A DNA stretch of 64,000 nucleotides from Bin80 sp965215475 (GTDB lineage Bacteria; Bacteroidota; Rhodothermia; Rhodothermales; Bin80). Where the stretch lies: contig OZ244061.1 in NCBI GenBank assembly GCA_965215475.1, forward strand, positions 1,798,001-1,862,000, written 5' to 3'. The position numbers and the translations under genes are program-made. Every line of letters starts with the position of its first letter. Within the stretch, counting starts at the first letter, position 1. Positions 35,440 through 45,280 of this stretch are shown piece after piece. Below the pieces are notes generated by a model, which was not told where the DNA came from, searched no databases, and was given only the letters and a program-made list of their open reading frames with translations.

Positions 35440-35802
35440 ACCCCCTGTATATTATACGAGATGCTGATTTAAGTTCATTGTTTGGGTCTTCAATGCGGTG
35501 AAGATGTGTCCATTGGTTGAAAGGTTTTGAATTTCAACTGGACCCATCGGAGCGTTTCGGATACTCCATACGTTGAACCGGTTTGCATCATTCAAACGTG
35601 GGTCTCTCCCTGGGAGCCACCTGACGCCCCCTGCGTCTTGAACGCCTGGGGGGGAACTGTGCCCCAGGGAGAACCATGATCTACATCCAGTAGAGAGTGT
35701 GTGCCGTTGAGCACCGATACAGGGGCAGATGAACGTCATGGCGACCCACAAAACTTACCCCTAAAGATACGGAAACCATGACAGAAAAAAATCGCTACAC
35801 GA
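35440..35802 (+). mobile_element. Orphan IS110 left end with candidate bridge-RNA locus
   Basis: Inverted, almost identical copy of 207-569: the whole noncoding left end plus ATG at 35778 and the first eight transposase codons (MTEKNRYT), after which the reading frame runs into copy-B sequence and stops. The 10-bp stem is conserved at 35605-35614 / 35663-35672. The remainder of the element has been deleted. If transcribed, it could still supply bridge RNA in trans for the full element at the window's left end; that is inference. Confidence 0.8.
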
Positions 35803-35867
35803 AAACGATTTCTTGATCAGTCCAAAACACTCAAAAATTCAAGGAACTCAGCTCTATATGATTTTAT
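35803..35867. repeat. Distal tail of beta-propeller block B, ending in target duplication
   Basis: Bases 35803-35859 match 34119-34176 of copy A (ATTTCTTGATCAGTCCAAAA onward). The last 8 bases, GATTTTAT (35860-35867), are repeated at 45281-45288, where copy B resumes. This is the left half of the target-site duplication of the ISL3-type insertion. Confidence 0.85.
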
Positions 35868-37264
35868 GGTTCTTCCACTTTTTTAGTGGGTTGAACGATT
35901 TTGATAGCCTACTGGATATAAATCCAGACCGCCAAGATAGAAGTATATCGCATTCGCAAACCGTTGCTGATTTCGGAATCCTCGTGCACGAACTTTGATC
36001 GTTTTAATCCGACTATTGATCCTCTCAGCGGGTCCATTACTCACCCGGAGAACAATGGCATTGATGATTCCCCAGAGATGTTTTTTGATCGTCTTGGAGA
36101 CGTTTCTCATGGGATCCAACCGACTTCTGTCAAGCCATCCTACCCATCGCTTCCAGCCTTTGCGTGCCCAAGTACGACTCGTGTAATTCCACAGCTTCAA
36201 GTTCATTTCCTTCATCGCCCAAGCACGTGCTGTTTTCAACGTACTGTTCTTTCATGGATCCAATCGTTTCTTTTGTTTTGCCGACATATTCTTCCGGTTG
36301 GTGAGCCAGTCATACTTCGTCCCAACCAGATCCAGAATGCCTTCTCGCTTCAAGACACGATGCTCTTGTTTACGAACGGTATCGAGTCCCCCCTGAATAT
36401 AGTTCGTCACATGAAAAGGATCAAACGCAATCTTTTTTTGAGCATCTGCTACACACGCTTGGGTCGCACGAATCTATGCAGGCCACAGATCCATACTCAC
36501 GCTCTTGAGGGTCTGGAGTTGTTCAGATGAACAGGTCGTATCATAGGACTTTAAACTCTCAATCTTGCGACCCTGCGCCACAAACAACACCCTACCCTTG
36601 GTCGGATCCGACACGATCGTTACATAGTTATGCCCTTTCTTGGAGGCGATCTCATCCACACAGATATGCTCCACATTCTCCTTCTCTTTGCGGGCGTTCC
36701 CACGCTTCACAGCACGATCCATAATGTGCGATATCATGGTCCAACTCACCTCCAGACGATCGGCCACCGCCGCTATAGTACTTGCATCGTGTAACCAATC
36801 AATCACGCGTGCCTCAAACTGGGTGGTGAATTGGACTTGGGCATCCGCCCAAGGTGCCGATAGGGTACTGACCCCATGCTCTGGGCAGTTTACGCGTGGG
36901 ACCTTCGCTACAACCTTCGTACGGTAGTCGCAAATATTCGTATGGCGCCATGTACGCGTACGATGATCGTAACCAGGACACTCCTTCCCACAATGTGGAC
37001 AGTGTAGCTTCACATCGTCCGGAAGCGTTACGTGGATCTTCGCCCATGATTCGGTGGTGTCTTGCTCAATTTCCGATACCACCCAAGGGGATTTGACGCC
37101 GATAAGGTGGTTGATATCTGTGATTTTTAAGGCCATGTCAATAGGGGGATAGAATGATGGGTTGTAAACACCTAATATACTATATCAATCCTTTCTAAAT
37201 CTCATTCAAATCCGATCGTTTACACTTCTTTTCAGGCTTTACCCACTTAAAAAACGGAAGCCCC
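35868..37264 (-). mobile_element. ISL3-family insertion sequence (inactive)
   Basis: About 1.4 kb with imperfect terminal inverted repeats: the left end reads GGTTCTTCCACTTTTTTAGT and the right end, inverted, reads GGGGCTTCCGTTTTTTAAGT. It contains one transposase gene filling the element. The left flank is GATTTTAT, but the right flank is AAACAATT, so the two sides do not match. The matching GATTTTAT is instead beside an ISL3 end remnant at 45198-45280. The element therefore took part in a recombination or composite insertion. Confidence 0.85.
35883..37136 (-). pseudogene. ISL3-family transposase with two nonsense codons
   Basis: About 418 codons in one frame from ATG 37136. The N-terminal zinc finger (LHCPHCGKECPGYDHRTRTWRH split over CxxC and YDH), the HTH (IAAVADRLEVSWTMISHIMD) and DDE core (VEHICVDEIASKKGHNYVTI, SVSMDLWPA, AFDPFHVTNYI, RRVSNGPAER-like LRVSNGPAERINSRIKTIK) are recognisable. 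TAG at 36474-36476 replaces the Tyr after WPA, and TGA at 36252-36254 (RLDP-stop-KNSTLK) follows. No frameshift is needed. The enzyme is inactive unless both stops are suppressed. Confidence 0.85.
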
Positions 37265-37377
37265 AAACAATTATTTACACTCGGATGTATAAATTCTTTG
37301 AATTTTGATTCATTTTATGTGTATTTTTTTATCTGAGTTATTTATTAATTCATTCACACTTATAGCCCCCTCAATCC

Positions 37378-40300
37378 ATGTGGCTGATTAACATATTTAT
37401 CCTTCTCGCTTCACCTACTGACAGCGCTCGCGTTACAATGTCTAGTAATCTTGATTATTTAACCCCAAAATCAAACGAAATTGTCGCGTTTGATGAAGAA
37501 TCAAACGATATACATGTGAATGAGACAAGTAAGGACTTGAACGCTTCTCCATCCGACAGCAAGATTAAAAAGCATCTCAAACATGGGGTTTTTCTTAATA
37601 ATAATGCCCCCCCCCATTTTTTATCGCAGGATATAGATTCTGACAGAATCAATGCTGTGTATGGAACACCGAAATACACTATCCTAGATAACAAGCCTCC
37701 CCCTACTCGAGACAGTGTAACAATCCATTCATCAATTTCCAGAGATCTTACTCCATCTTTCTTAGTGGAGGATTTCTCTCAACTAAATCCCATCTCCGTA
37801 CCACTAGTTGATACTGATGCCACTCATTCCCAACTTCAGATAGCTTCCCTCACTAGCCCAAAGATCTCGGGGGTATCGGAAGATCATTCTGTGAATGTAT
37901 CATCAAAAGGAAGTTCTCAAACCAGTGGACTGATCTCATCAATCATCAAAGATTTATCAGGTGCTGCAAGTGATGATCCAGAGGTTCCTCAGCGAACAAA
38001 CAGAATTCAGTCACAGATAAATACTGGTTCAGATTACCGAGACCCACCTGGTGAGGTTACTGGTTTAAGTGCCGTTTCTGGGGGCCCCGACCGGATTAAT
38101 ATATCTTGGACGGCACCATCAAACACTGGTGGAACAAATATCACGATTACTGGATACCGTATTACCAGAACTGAGGGTTTTGAACCACTAGCAACTACAA
38201 TTGAGACTAACTATCAGGGAGGCACCACATATACCGACATGGACGGCCTCAAGGATAATACCAGATATTGCTATAATGTCGCTGCTATCAACAATGATCC
38301 AGATCCGAATAACAGAGATGGCGCTTTCAACATTGAACCAAAGTGCACTACTACCTCAAAAGTTGCACCTGATCCACCAACTTCTGTATCAGCACGTGCC
38401 GGAGGACCTAGCTCCATCGTAATTAGTTGGGTAGCTCCATTATACAATGGTGGTGCAGCAATCACTGGATATGTGATTAACTTCTCTACTACTGGGAATG
38501 AAGGTAGCTGGTCAACTCATAAAGACGATATTGGTGAAACCACAACATCTTATACACACACGGGGCTTTTAGCCGAAACCAGAGGATACTATACAATTAG
38601 TGCCAAGAATTCTGTTGGTACTGGCGACCCCTCCCAAGTCGTCTTTGCAACTACCAACGCGGCGACTGCCCCTGGTGCGCCAACTTCCCTTTCAGCGACT
38701 GCTGGAGGACAAACCAGTATCAGTCTTACTTGGGCAGCTCCGACCAATACCGGAGGTGCAGCAATCACTGGATACAAGATTGAAGTATCCCCTAATGGCA
38801 CATCCAGTTGGAGCAACTTAGAAGCAAATACCGGTTCACAGACAACCAGGTACACGCATTCTGGCCTGACAGCAGGGACAACTCGCCATTACCGGGTCAG
38901 TGCGATCAACTCGGCCAATTTGACTGGATCAGCCTCTAATATCGTCAGCGAAACTACAGATGCGGCGACTGCCCCTGGTGCGCCAACTTCCCTTTCAGCA
39001 ACTGCTGGAGGACAAACCAGTATCAGTCTTACTTGGGCAGCTCCGACCAATACCGGAGGTGCAGCAATCACTGGATACAAGATTGAAGTATCCCCTAATG
39101 GCACATCCAGTTGGAGCAACTTAGAAGCAAATACCGGTTCACAGACAACCAGGTACACGCATTCTGGCCTGACAGCAGGGACAACTCGCCATTACCGGGT
39201 CAGTGCGATCAACTCGGCCAATTTGACTGGATCAGCCTCTAATATCGTCAGCGAAACTACAGATGCGGCGACTGCCCCTGGTGCGCCAACTTCCCTTTCA
39301 GCGACTGCTGGAGGACAAACCAGTATCAGTCTTACTTGGGTAGCTCCGACCAATACCGGAGGTGCAGCAATCACTGGATACAAGATTGAAGTATCCCCTA
39401 ATGGCACATCCAGTTGGAGCAACTTAGAAGCAAATACCGGTTCACAGACAACCAGGTACACGCATTCTGGCCTGACAGCAGGGACAACTCGCCATTACCG
39501 GGTCAGTGCGATCAACTCGGCCAATTTGACTGGATCAGCCTCTAATATCGTCAGCGAAACTACAGATGCGGCGACTGCCCCTGGTGCGCCAACTTCCCTT
39601 TCAGCAACTGCTGGAGGACAAACCAGTATCAGTCTTACTTGGGTAGCTCCGACCAATACCGGAGGTGCAGCAATCACTGGATACAAGATTGAAGTATCCC
39701 CTAATGGCACATCCAGTTGGAGCAACTTAGAAGCAAATACCGGTTCACAGACAACCAGGTACACGCATTCTGGCCTGACAGCAGGGACAACTCGCCATTA
39801 CCGGGTCAGTGCGATCAACTCGGCCAATTTGACTGGATCAGCCTCTAATATCGTCAGCGAAACTACAGATGCGACGACTGCCCCTGGTGCGCCAACTTCC
39901 CTTTCAGCGACTGCTGGAGGACAAACCAGTATCAGTCTTACTTGGGCAGCTCCGACCAATACCGGAGGTGCAGCAATCACTGGATACAAGATTGAAGTAT
40001 CCCCTAATGGCACATCCAGTTGGAGCAACTTAGAAGCAAATACCGGTTCACAGACAACCAGGTACACGCACTCTGGCCTGACAGCAGGTACAACTCGCCA
40101 TTACCGGGTCAGTGCGATCAACTCGGCCAATTTGACTGGATCAGCCTCTAATATCGTCAGCGCAACTACAGATGCGGCGACTGCCCCTGGTGCGCCAACT
40201 TCCCTTTCAGCGACTGCTGGAGGACAAACCAGTATCAGTCTTACTTGGGCAGCTCCGACCAATACCGGAGGTGCAGCAATCACTGGATACAAGATTGAAG

Positions 40301-43155
40301 TATCCCCTAATGGCACATCCAGTTGGAGCAACTTAGAAGCAAATACCGGTTCACAGACAACCAGGTACACGCATTCTGGCCTGACAGCAGGGACAACTCG
40401 CCATTACCGGGTCAGTGCGATCAACTCGGCCAATTTGACTGGATCAGCCTCTAATATCGTCAGCGAAACTACAGATGCGGCGACTGCCCCTGGTGCGCCA
40501 ACTTCCCTTTCAGCGACTGCTGGAGGACAAACCAGTATCAGTCTTACTTGGGTAGCTCCGACCAATACCGGAGGTGCAGCAATCACTGGATACAAGATTG
40601 AAGTATCCCCTAATGGCACATCCAGTTGGAGCAACTTAGAAGCAAATACCGGTTCACAGACAACCAGTTACACGCATTCTGGCCTGACAGCAGGGACAAC
40701 TCGCCATTACCGGGTCAGTGCGATCAACTCGGCCAACTTGACTGGATCAGCCTCTAATATCGTCAGCGAAACTACCAACGCGGCGACTGCCCCTGGTGCG
40801 CCAACTTCCCTTTCAGCGACTGCTGGAGGACAAACCAGTATCAGTCTTACTTGGGCAGCTCCGACCAATACCGGAGGTGCAGCAATCACTGGATACAAGA
40901 TTGAAGTATCCCCTAATGGCACATCCAGTTGGAGCAACTTAGAAGCAAATACCGGTTCACAGACAACCAGGTACACGCACTCTGGCCTGACAGCAGGTAC
41001 AACTCGCCATTACCGGGTCAGTGCGATCAACTCGGCCAATTTGACTGGATCAGCCTCTAATATCGTCAGCGCAACTACAGATGCATTGAATGCCTCTCGT
41101 CCCCAAGCTCCAACCTCTCTTACCGCCTCTGCTACGGGGCGTACAATGATTGTCCTCTCTTGGACGGCTCCATCAAGCAATGGCGGTGCAGCCATCAAGA
41201 CCTATAAAATAGAGGTATCATCCGATGGAACCTCTGGATGGGCGGATTTGGTGGAAAATTCCAGCACGACCTATACACATACTGGCCTCACGCCTTCATC
41301 CACCCGTTATTACAGAGTCAGTGCGATTAATTCGGTAGGTGCAAGCGATCCATCAAACGTCGTGAGTGCAACCACTAATGCAGTGAGTGCCCCAAACCCA
41401 CCTACAGCCCTCACGGCGACCGCCTTGGGGAGTACGATCATTAATCTGAAATGGAATGCACCCTCGGATGATGGTGGAGCCCAGATCAGTGGATACAAGA
41501 TAGAAGTATCTCCAGATGGGACATCTTCATGGACGAATCTTGTGGCTAATTCAAACTCTACAGCTCTCAACTACTCACATACTGGACTCACTGCCGGTGT
41601 GACGAGATATTATCGTGTGAGCGCCATAAACTCTGTTGCCACAAGCCAACCCTCTGTTATTACCAATGCGACCACTGGTACAGCAACCGCTCCAAGTGCA
41701 CCTACAGAACTCTCGGCAACCGCGGGAGGGCCTAATAGCATTGACCTATCGTGGACGGCGCCATTAAATAATGGAGGATCAGATATAAATGCATACTTGA
41801 TTGAGGTATCACCAAATGGAATCTCTGAATGGTCAAACCTAGTTGCAAACACTGGCTCATCTGCCACGGATTATAGCGATTCTGGACTTACAAGTGGTAC
41901 AACGCGGTATTACCGGGTCAGTGCCATTAGTTCAGGTGGTATAGGAAGCCCGTCAAATGTCGCCAGTGCAACCACTAGCGAAGCTACCTCTCCCGATGCA
42001 CCTTCATCACTGACAGCTAATGCTACGAGCACCACAACCATTGATCTGTCTTGGACAGCCCCACTTAACAATGGTGGCTCTGCGATTACCGGTTATAGAA
42101 TTGAGATGTCCTCTGATGGTGCAGTAAACTCATGGTCAGATTTAGTCTCCAATACATCTGAAACCCTCACAACCTATACAGACAATTCCCTTCAACCCGA
42201 TATGACCCGATATTATCGCGTCAGTGCAATCAATTCCGTGGGTACAAGTCCTCCGTCAAACGTTGTGAATGCCACCGCCAGTGCCGCTTCATCATTGACC
42301 TTCTCTGACTCAGTATCCCCACAGTTCTATCCGATTGGCCTACCAGTTAAAGGGGTGGCTCTTCCCATGGCTACCGGTGGAGTCTCCCCCTATGTGTATG
42401 ACCTGGCCCCTGAGTTACCCTCAGGGCTTACATTTAATGCACAAACCCGCACGATCAGTGGAACGCCTACCGAAATCACAAACTCAAAAACTTTTACCCT
42501 ATCTGTCAAGGACGCAAACAGAAACCAGACCACACTACAGTTCAATATTGTGGTATATAAGATCTCCTTTGACATGCCGGTTGACAGCAGCCAAGTCTAT
42601 GTGCTTGGTCAATTGATTGAACCTCTGGTTCTCCCAGGAGTGACTGGCGGAGTTGATCCAGTTAAGTATGCATTGACTCCACTTGACTCACTTCCATCTG
42701 GACTTCGGTATAATCTATCTACACGAACGATGAGTGGAGTCCCAGAACAGATCAAGTCACCCGTTGAATTCACCTATAAAGCCACGGATAAAAATGGAGC
42801 ACAGGACAGCCTCAAATTCAGCATTGAAGTGAACTCGCCCGTGAATACCCAGCGAGAAACGGGAGTACCACAGGAACTCGTCATACATACGAATTATCCA
42901 AATCCTTTTGTGCAATCCACTCGACTTCTTGTGGATCTTCCGTGGTCCGCACAAATCCATATTGAAGTGATGGATATAACTGGCAGGCGCGTGTATAGCA
43001 TGCCCGTCATCAGTATGACTGCAGGGTGGGCACAGGAAATAGAACTCAATGGACTGAACCTTCCTTCTGGATCTTACCTGTATCATATGACGGCGACGTC
43101 CCTTGAAAGTCAATCATCTTCGGTATACGTAGGACAATTCATGAGTATTAGATAA
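37378..43155 (+). CDS. Giant fibronectin type III repeat protein with T9SS sorting tail
   Basis: 1,925 residues. After a short hydrophobic start (MWLINIFILLASPTDSA) and a polar region to about residue 220 come 14 fibronectin-III domains: two divergent, eight nearly identical (101 residues each), and four divergent. Two putative-Ig (He_PIG-like) domains follow (PSGLTFNAQTRTISGTP; PSGLRYNLSTRTMSGVP). The C-terminus (HTNYPNPFVQSTRLLVDLP, then GRRVYSMPV and LPSGSYLYHM) is a type A T9SS sorting domain. This is an exported surface or matrix adhesin-like protein. It lies in the DNA that splits copy B and is preceded by 113 AT-rich bases after the ISL3 end. Confidence 0.85.
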   Translation: MWLINIFILLASPTDSARVTMSSNLDYLTPKSNEIVAFDEESNDIHVNETSKDLNASPSDSKIKKHLKHGVFLNNNAPPHFLSQDIDSDRINAVYGTPKYTILDNKPPPTRDSVTIHSSISRDLTPSFLVEDFSQLNPISVPLVDTDATHSQLQIASLTSPKISGVSEDHSVNVSSKGSSQTSGLISSIIKDLSGAASDDPEVPQRTNRIQSQINTGSDYRDPPGEVTGLSAVSGGPDRINISWTAPSNTGGTNITITGYRITRTEGFEPLATTIETNYQGGTTYTDMDGLKDNTRYCYNVAAINNDPDPNNRDGAFNIEPKCTTTSKVAPDPPTSVSARAGGPSSIVISWVAPLYNGGAAITGYVINFSTTGNEGSWSTHKDDIGETTTSYTHTGLLAETRGYYTISAKNSVGTGDPSQVVFATTNAATAPGAPTSLSATAGGQTSISLTWAAPTNTGGAAITGYKIEVSPNGTSSWSNLEANTGSQTTRYTHSGLTAGTTRHYRVSAINSANLTGSASNIVSETTDAATAPGAPTSLSATAGGQTSISLTWAAPTNTGGAAITGYKIEVSPNGTSSWSNLEANTGSQTTRYTHSGLTAGTTRHYRVSAINSANLTGSASNIVSETTDAATAPGAPTSLSATAGGQTSISLTWVAPTNTGGAAITGYKIEVSPNGTSSWSNLEANTGSQTTRYTHSGLTAGTTRHYRVSAINSANLTGSASNIVSETTDAATAPGAPTSLSATAGGQTSISLTWVAPTNTGGAAITGYKIEVSPNGTSSWSNLEANTGSQTTRYTHSGLTAGTTRHYRVSAINSANLTGSASNIVSETTDATTAPGAPTSLSATAGGQTSISLTWAAPTNTGGAAITGYKIEVSPNGTSSWSNLEANTGSQTTRYTHSGLTAGTTRHYRVSAINSANLTGSASNIVSATTDAATAPGAPTSLSATAGGQTSISLTWAAPTNTGGAAITGYKIEVSPNGTSSWSNLEANTGSQTTRYTHSGLTAGTTRHYRVSAINSANLTGSASNIVSETTDAATAPGAPTSLSATAGGQTSISLTWVAPTNTGGAAITGYKIEVSPNGTSSWSNLEANTGSQTTSYTHSGLTAGTTRHYRVSAINSANLTGSASNIVSETTNAATAPGAPTSLSATAGGQTSISLTWAAPTNTGGAAITGYKIEVSPNGTSSWSNLEANTGSQTTRYTHSGLTAGTTRHYRVSAINSANLTGSASNIVSATTDALNASRPQAPTSLTASATGRTMIVLSWTAPSSNGGAAIKTYKIEVSSDGTSGWADLVENSSTTYTHTGLTPSSTRYYRVSAINSVGASDPSNVVSATTNAVSAPNPPTALTATALGSTIINLKWNAPSDDGGAQISGYKIEVSPDGTSSWTNLVANSNSTALNYSHTGLTAGVTRYYRVSAINSVATSQPSVITNATTGTATAPSAPTELSATAGGPNSIDLSWTAPLNNGGSDINAYLIEVSPNGISEWSNLVANTGSSATDYSDSGLTSGTTRYYRVSAISSGGIGSPSNVASATTSEATSPDAPSSLTANATSTTTIDLSWTAPLNNGGSAITGYRIEMSSDGAVNSWSDLVSNTSETLTTYTDNSLQPDMTRYYRVSAINSVGTSPPSNVVNATASAASSLTFSDSVSPQFYPIGLPVKGVALPMATGGVSPYVYDLAPELPSGLTFNAQTRTISGTPTEITNSKTFTLSVKDANRNQTTLQFNIVVYKISFDMPVDSSQVYVLGQLIEPLVLPGVTGGVDPVKYALTPLDSLPSGLRYNLSTRTMSGVPEQIKSPVEFTYKATDKNGAQDSLKFSIEVNSPVNTQRETGVPQELVIHTNYPNPFVQSTRLLVDLPWSAQIHIEVMDITGRRVYSMPVISMTAGWAQEIELNGLNLPSGSYLYHMTATSLESQSSSVYVGQFMSIR
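38661..41084 (+). repeat. Eight tandem 303-bp repeats
   Basis: Eight in-phase copies of a 303-base unit, each one fibronectin-III domain starting GCGACTGCCCCTGGTGCG. They differ by only a few bases each: GCA or GTA (Ala/Val) in the W-A/V-APTN codon, GCG or GCA further upstream, and a shared trio of variants in units 5 and 8. Synonymous sites are also conserved, so the array is recent or homogenised. Unit 7 ends with the ACCAACGCG leader that also precedes unit 1. Confidence 0.95.
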
Positions 43156-43414
43156 CGACTATGCCTCTACATATCACCAATGTCGGGACCAAAATCATGC
43201 ATTAATCTTCTCAACAAGTGGAACCAAACTCAATCATGCATGGATTCAACTACACATGCTTGATGGCTGATAGATTCAGTTGAACATTCAATCAATGATG
43301 TGCGAGGCAAAGATGATAACATTGTCATTTTTGAGACACAATACAATCATTGGTTCCAAGAATTGTCGGATGATTATAGAGACAGGTATTTGCTTATGAT
43401 TCAGTTTAACCTTT

Positions 43415-44780
43415 GGGAATTATATACGTGAGTACCCATCTATTTGACGGCTACCTTTTGCGTACCCATTTCACGGCTCTTAGGAGTCTCTAACGAGAAC
43501 GCTCCTCCACGTGCAGATGCCCCAATCCCGGAGGCCTGTAATCCATTCGCAGATGCGTTGATATCTGATGGCCACATGCCATACACTTAAACTTGCTTTG
43601 CGTCTTGCGATTGACTTTATCTGTATGACCACACTGGTTACACCGTTGACTGGTATACTTCGGATCAACAAGAATCACGTTGCCAAACTTGTAATCGCAA
43701 TAGGTATTGAACCGCCCCCACCCAGAGTTGAGAATGACGCAGTTTAACCCTGCTTTTGCCTTCACATTGGTTCCAGGGTTCTCAACCGTGCCCTTAGCAG
43801 ACTTGGACATAGTCTTGATCTTCAAGTCTTCACGTTTCAACGTATACGCCTTATTGGACAGTACCCGGCTATGCTGATGCGCAGCATTCGTTCTGCAGTT
43901 CTTCTGTTTTCGCTTCCACTTATTGATCCTTCGCTTGGATCGACCAGATCCTTTCTGTTGTCGGGCTAACTTACGTTGATACCGACGAATCTTAATCTCC
44001 TTATCCGTTAAGTCAGGGGTCGGTAACATGCCCTGTTCACCATCCGTAGACGAATAAGAGATGTTATAGGTATTCAAATCAATGCCAATCTCTTTGCCAT
44101 CGTCCACCTTCTCTGGTAGATTCGTGACTTTGTACATTACGCTCATCTTCCAGTACCGGCCGTCTTTCTTCACGGTGACTTCAATAGGCTCAGCATCTGG
44201 ATAAGGATTACCACCTTTGCTGCGAAAGTTCATCCACCCAATCTTTTGAATGTAAATGTTATCATCTACAATCTTAAAAGCACCTTTGGGAGCCGTGAAC
44301 GATTTATTGTTGTACTTAGTGTGAAACGTAGGATGATCACGTAATCCCTTAAAGAAAGATTGCCAAGCCTCTGCCTGTCCTTTCAATGTGTAGCGAACGA
44401 TTGCCGATGAGTACGCAGATAACCAACGCGTTTCTTTACGCAAGATTGGGTAGCGGTTAATGAACGCATAAAAAGATGTGGATGGGTTTTCAGTATCCTC
44501 ATCTTCAACTTCGTTGTTGATTTGTTTCAAGATCACATTCCACACATATAAACACGCCCCGATCAGTCCATGTAGTAGCAGGGCATAAACGGTACTCTAT
44601 CCCCCGATAGGTGGAACAGTTTTGATGAGAAGGGTAGAAGCCTTTTGAACAGGCATGATGTCAAGGTTAAGTTGATGTTATGATAAGCAATAGGGTGGAT
44701 TCTCCTCTATCCTATTGCGTCTGTTACACCCTCTCAAATAGAATGGTTCCATTCTTTGGGTACTCAGGTATATAATTCCC
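43415..44780 (-). mobile_element. tnpB element with inverted repeats and target duplication
   Basis: 1,366 bp bounded by 23-base terminal inverted repeats at 43415-43437 and 44758-44780 that match at 22 positions (GGGAATTATATACGTGAGT on the left). It is flanked by a perfect 8-bp duplication TAACCTTT at 43407-43414 and 44781-44788. The only gene is a decayed tnpB. Subterminal hairpins occur (AGAATGG/CCATTCT at 44740-44755). Classical IS200/IS605 elements have neither inverted repeats nor duplications, so this element must use a different transposase, absent here. Confidence 0.85.
43440..44545 (-). pseudogene. TnpB (RuvC-type RNA-guided nuclease), decayed at both ends
   Basis: About 351 codons of TnpB: the RuvC-I motif EIGIDLNTYNISYSS with its Asp, RuvC-II as LKREDLKIKTMSKSAKGT with its Glu, and a zinc ribbon CNQCG ... 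CMACGH. After CGHQ a one-base shift derails the end; in the corrected frame it continues NASANGLQASGIGASARGG, where the third catalytic Asp (normally NADxNA) is Ser. The N-terminus is also broken: GLIGACLYVWNVILKQ continues upstream of the GTG but soon meets a stop, and the EYRL start is in another frame. So it is probably dead as a nuclease. Confidence 0.8.
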
Positions 44781-44859
44781 TAACCTTTCATTACTTCCTT
44801 AATCTACAGATCTCTGAATATCACTGTCCTATGAACCCCACTGAAACTACTACGTGGAC

Positions 44860-45198
44860 TCAACGATCGGTCGTGTAAGTCAGACGAAAACTGATCACTT
44901 GACCTAAGCTGGGGCACCAACAAATTTACGATGCTGGCTATTGAATAGGTTATTGATCCCCGCATCTGCACGTAGTCCAAACTGATCAAATATATATCCA
45001 AGCCCAAGATCCATAATTGCATAGGCTTCTACATCTCCAATATACTGACCTGCAATCACTGGAAAACCAGCGATGTAACGCCCCGAAATAGTCATTGAAA
45101 GACCATCTTCACGCTGATACTGCCCGCCAAGCTTGAATTTAAATGCAGGTGCATTTAGCGCTAACTCTATATCCTGAGTCTCCTCGTCAAGGTTCAGA
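44860..45198 (-). pseudogene. C-terminal remnant of a TonB-dependent receptor
   Basis: The frame enters at 45198 (LNLDEETQDIELALNAPAFK) and reads YIGDVEAYAIMDLGLGYIFD then GLRADAGINNLFNSQHRKFV, the last strands of a TonB-dependent outer-membrane receptor. After GAPA one lost base shifts the end; the corrected frame gives LGQVISFRLTYTTDR and TGA at 44860. All N-terminal parts (plug, most of the barrel) are missing; the break coincides with the start of the ISL3 end remnant. Confidence 0.7.
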
Positions 45199-45280
45199 TA
45201 TCAATCCTTTCTAAACCTAATTCATTTTCTATCGCTTATCCCCCTTTTCAGGCTTTACCCACTTAAAAAACGGAAGCCCC
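45198..45280. mobile_element. ISL3-type end remnant
   Basis: 83 bases matching the right end of the ISL3 element at 37183-37264: shared ATATCAATCCTTTCTAAA, then a diverged middle, then identical CAGGCTTTACCCACTTAAAA through CGGAAGCCCC. It is directly followed by GATTTTAT (45281-45288), the partner of the duplication at 35860-35867. It comes from a related but not identical ISL3 copy. Confidence 0.85.

Larger units (their letters stand above)
34119..35443. repeat. Beta-propeller block, copy A
   Basis: This roughly 1.3-kb block is nearly identical to copy B, which is now split into 35803-35867 (its distal tail) and 45281-46550. Both have the same gene, the same G9 tract and the same upstream bases (GATCCAGCACCAACCC). 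Differences are scattered single bases. Copy A abuts the IS110 left-end remnant at 35440-35443. The arrangement points to a tandem duplication that was later interrupted. Confidence 0.9.

Noticed and set aside
38661..41084. Possible CRISPR or other direct-repeat array
   Set aside because: Units are 303 bp, contiguous and coding, with no spacers.
38589..41198. Nine similar minus-strand frames spaced 303 bases apart
   Set aside because: They are antisense shadows of the tandem fibronectin-III repeats; the regular spacing is the repeat period, not a gene family or CRISPR array.
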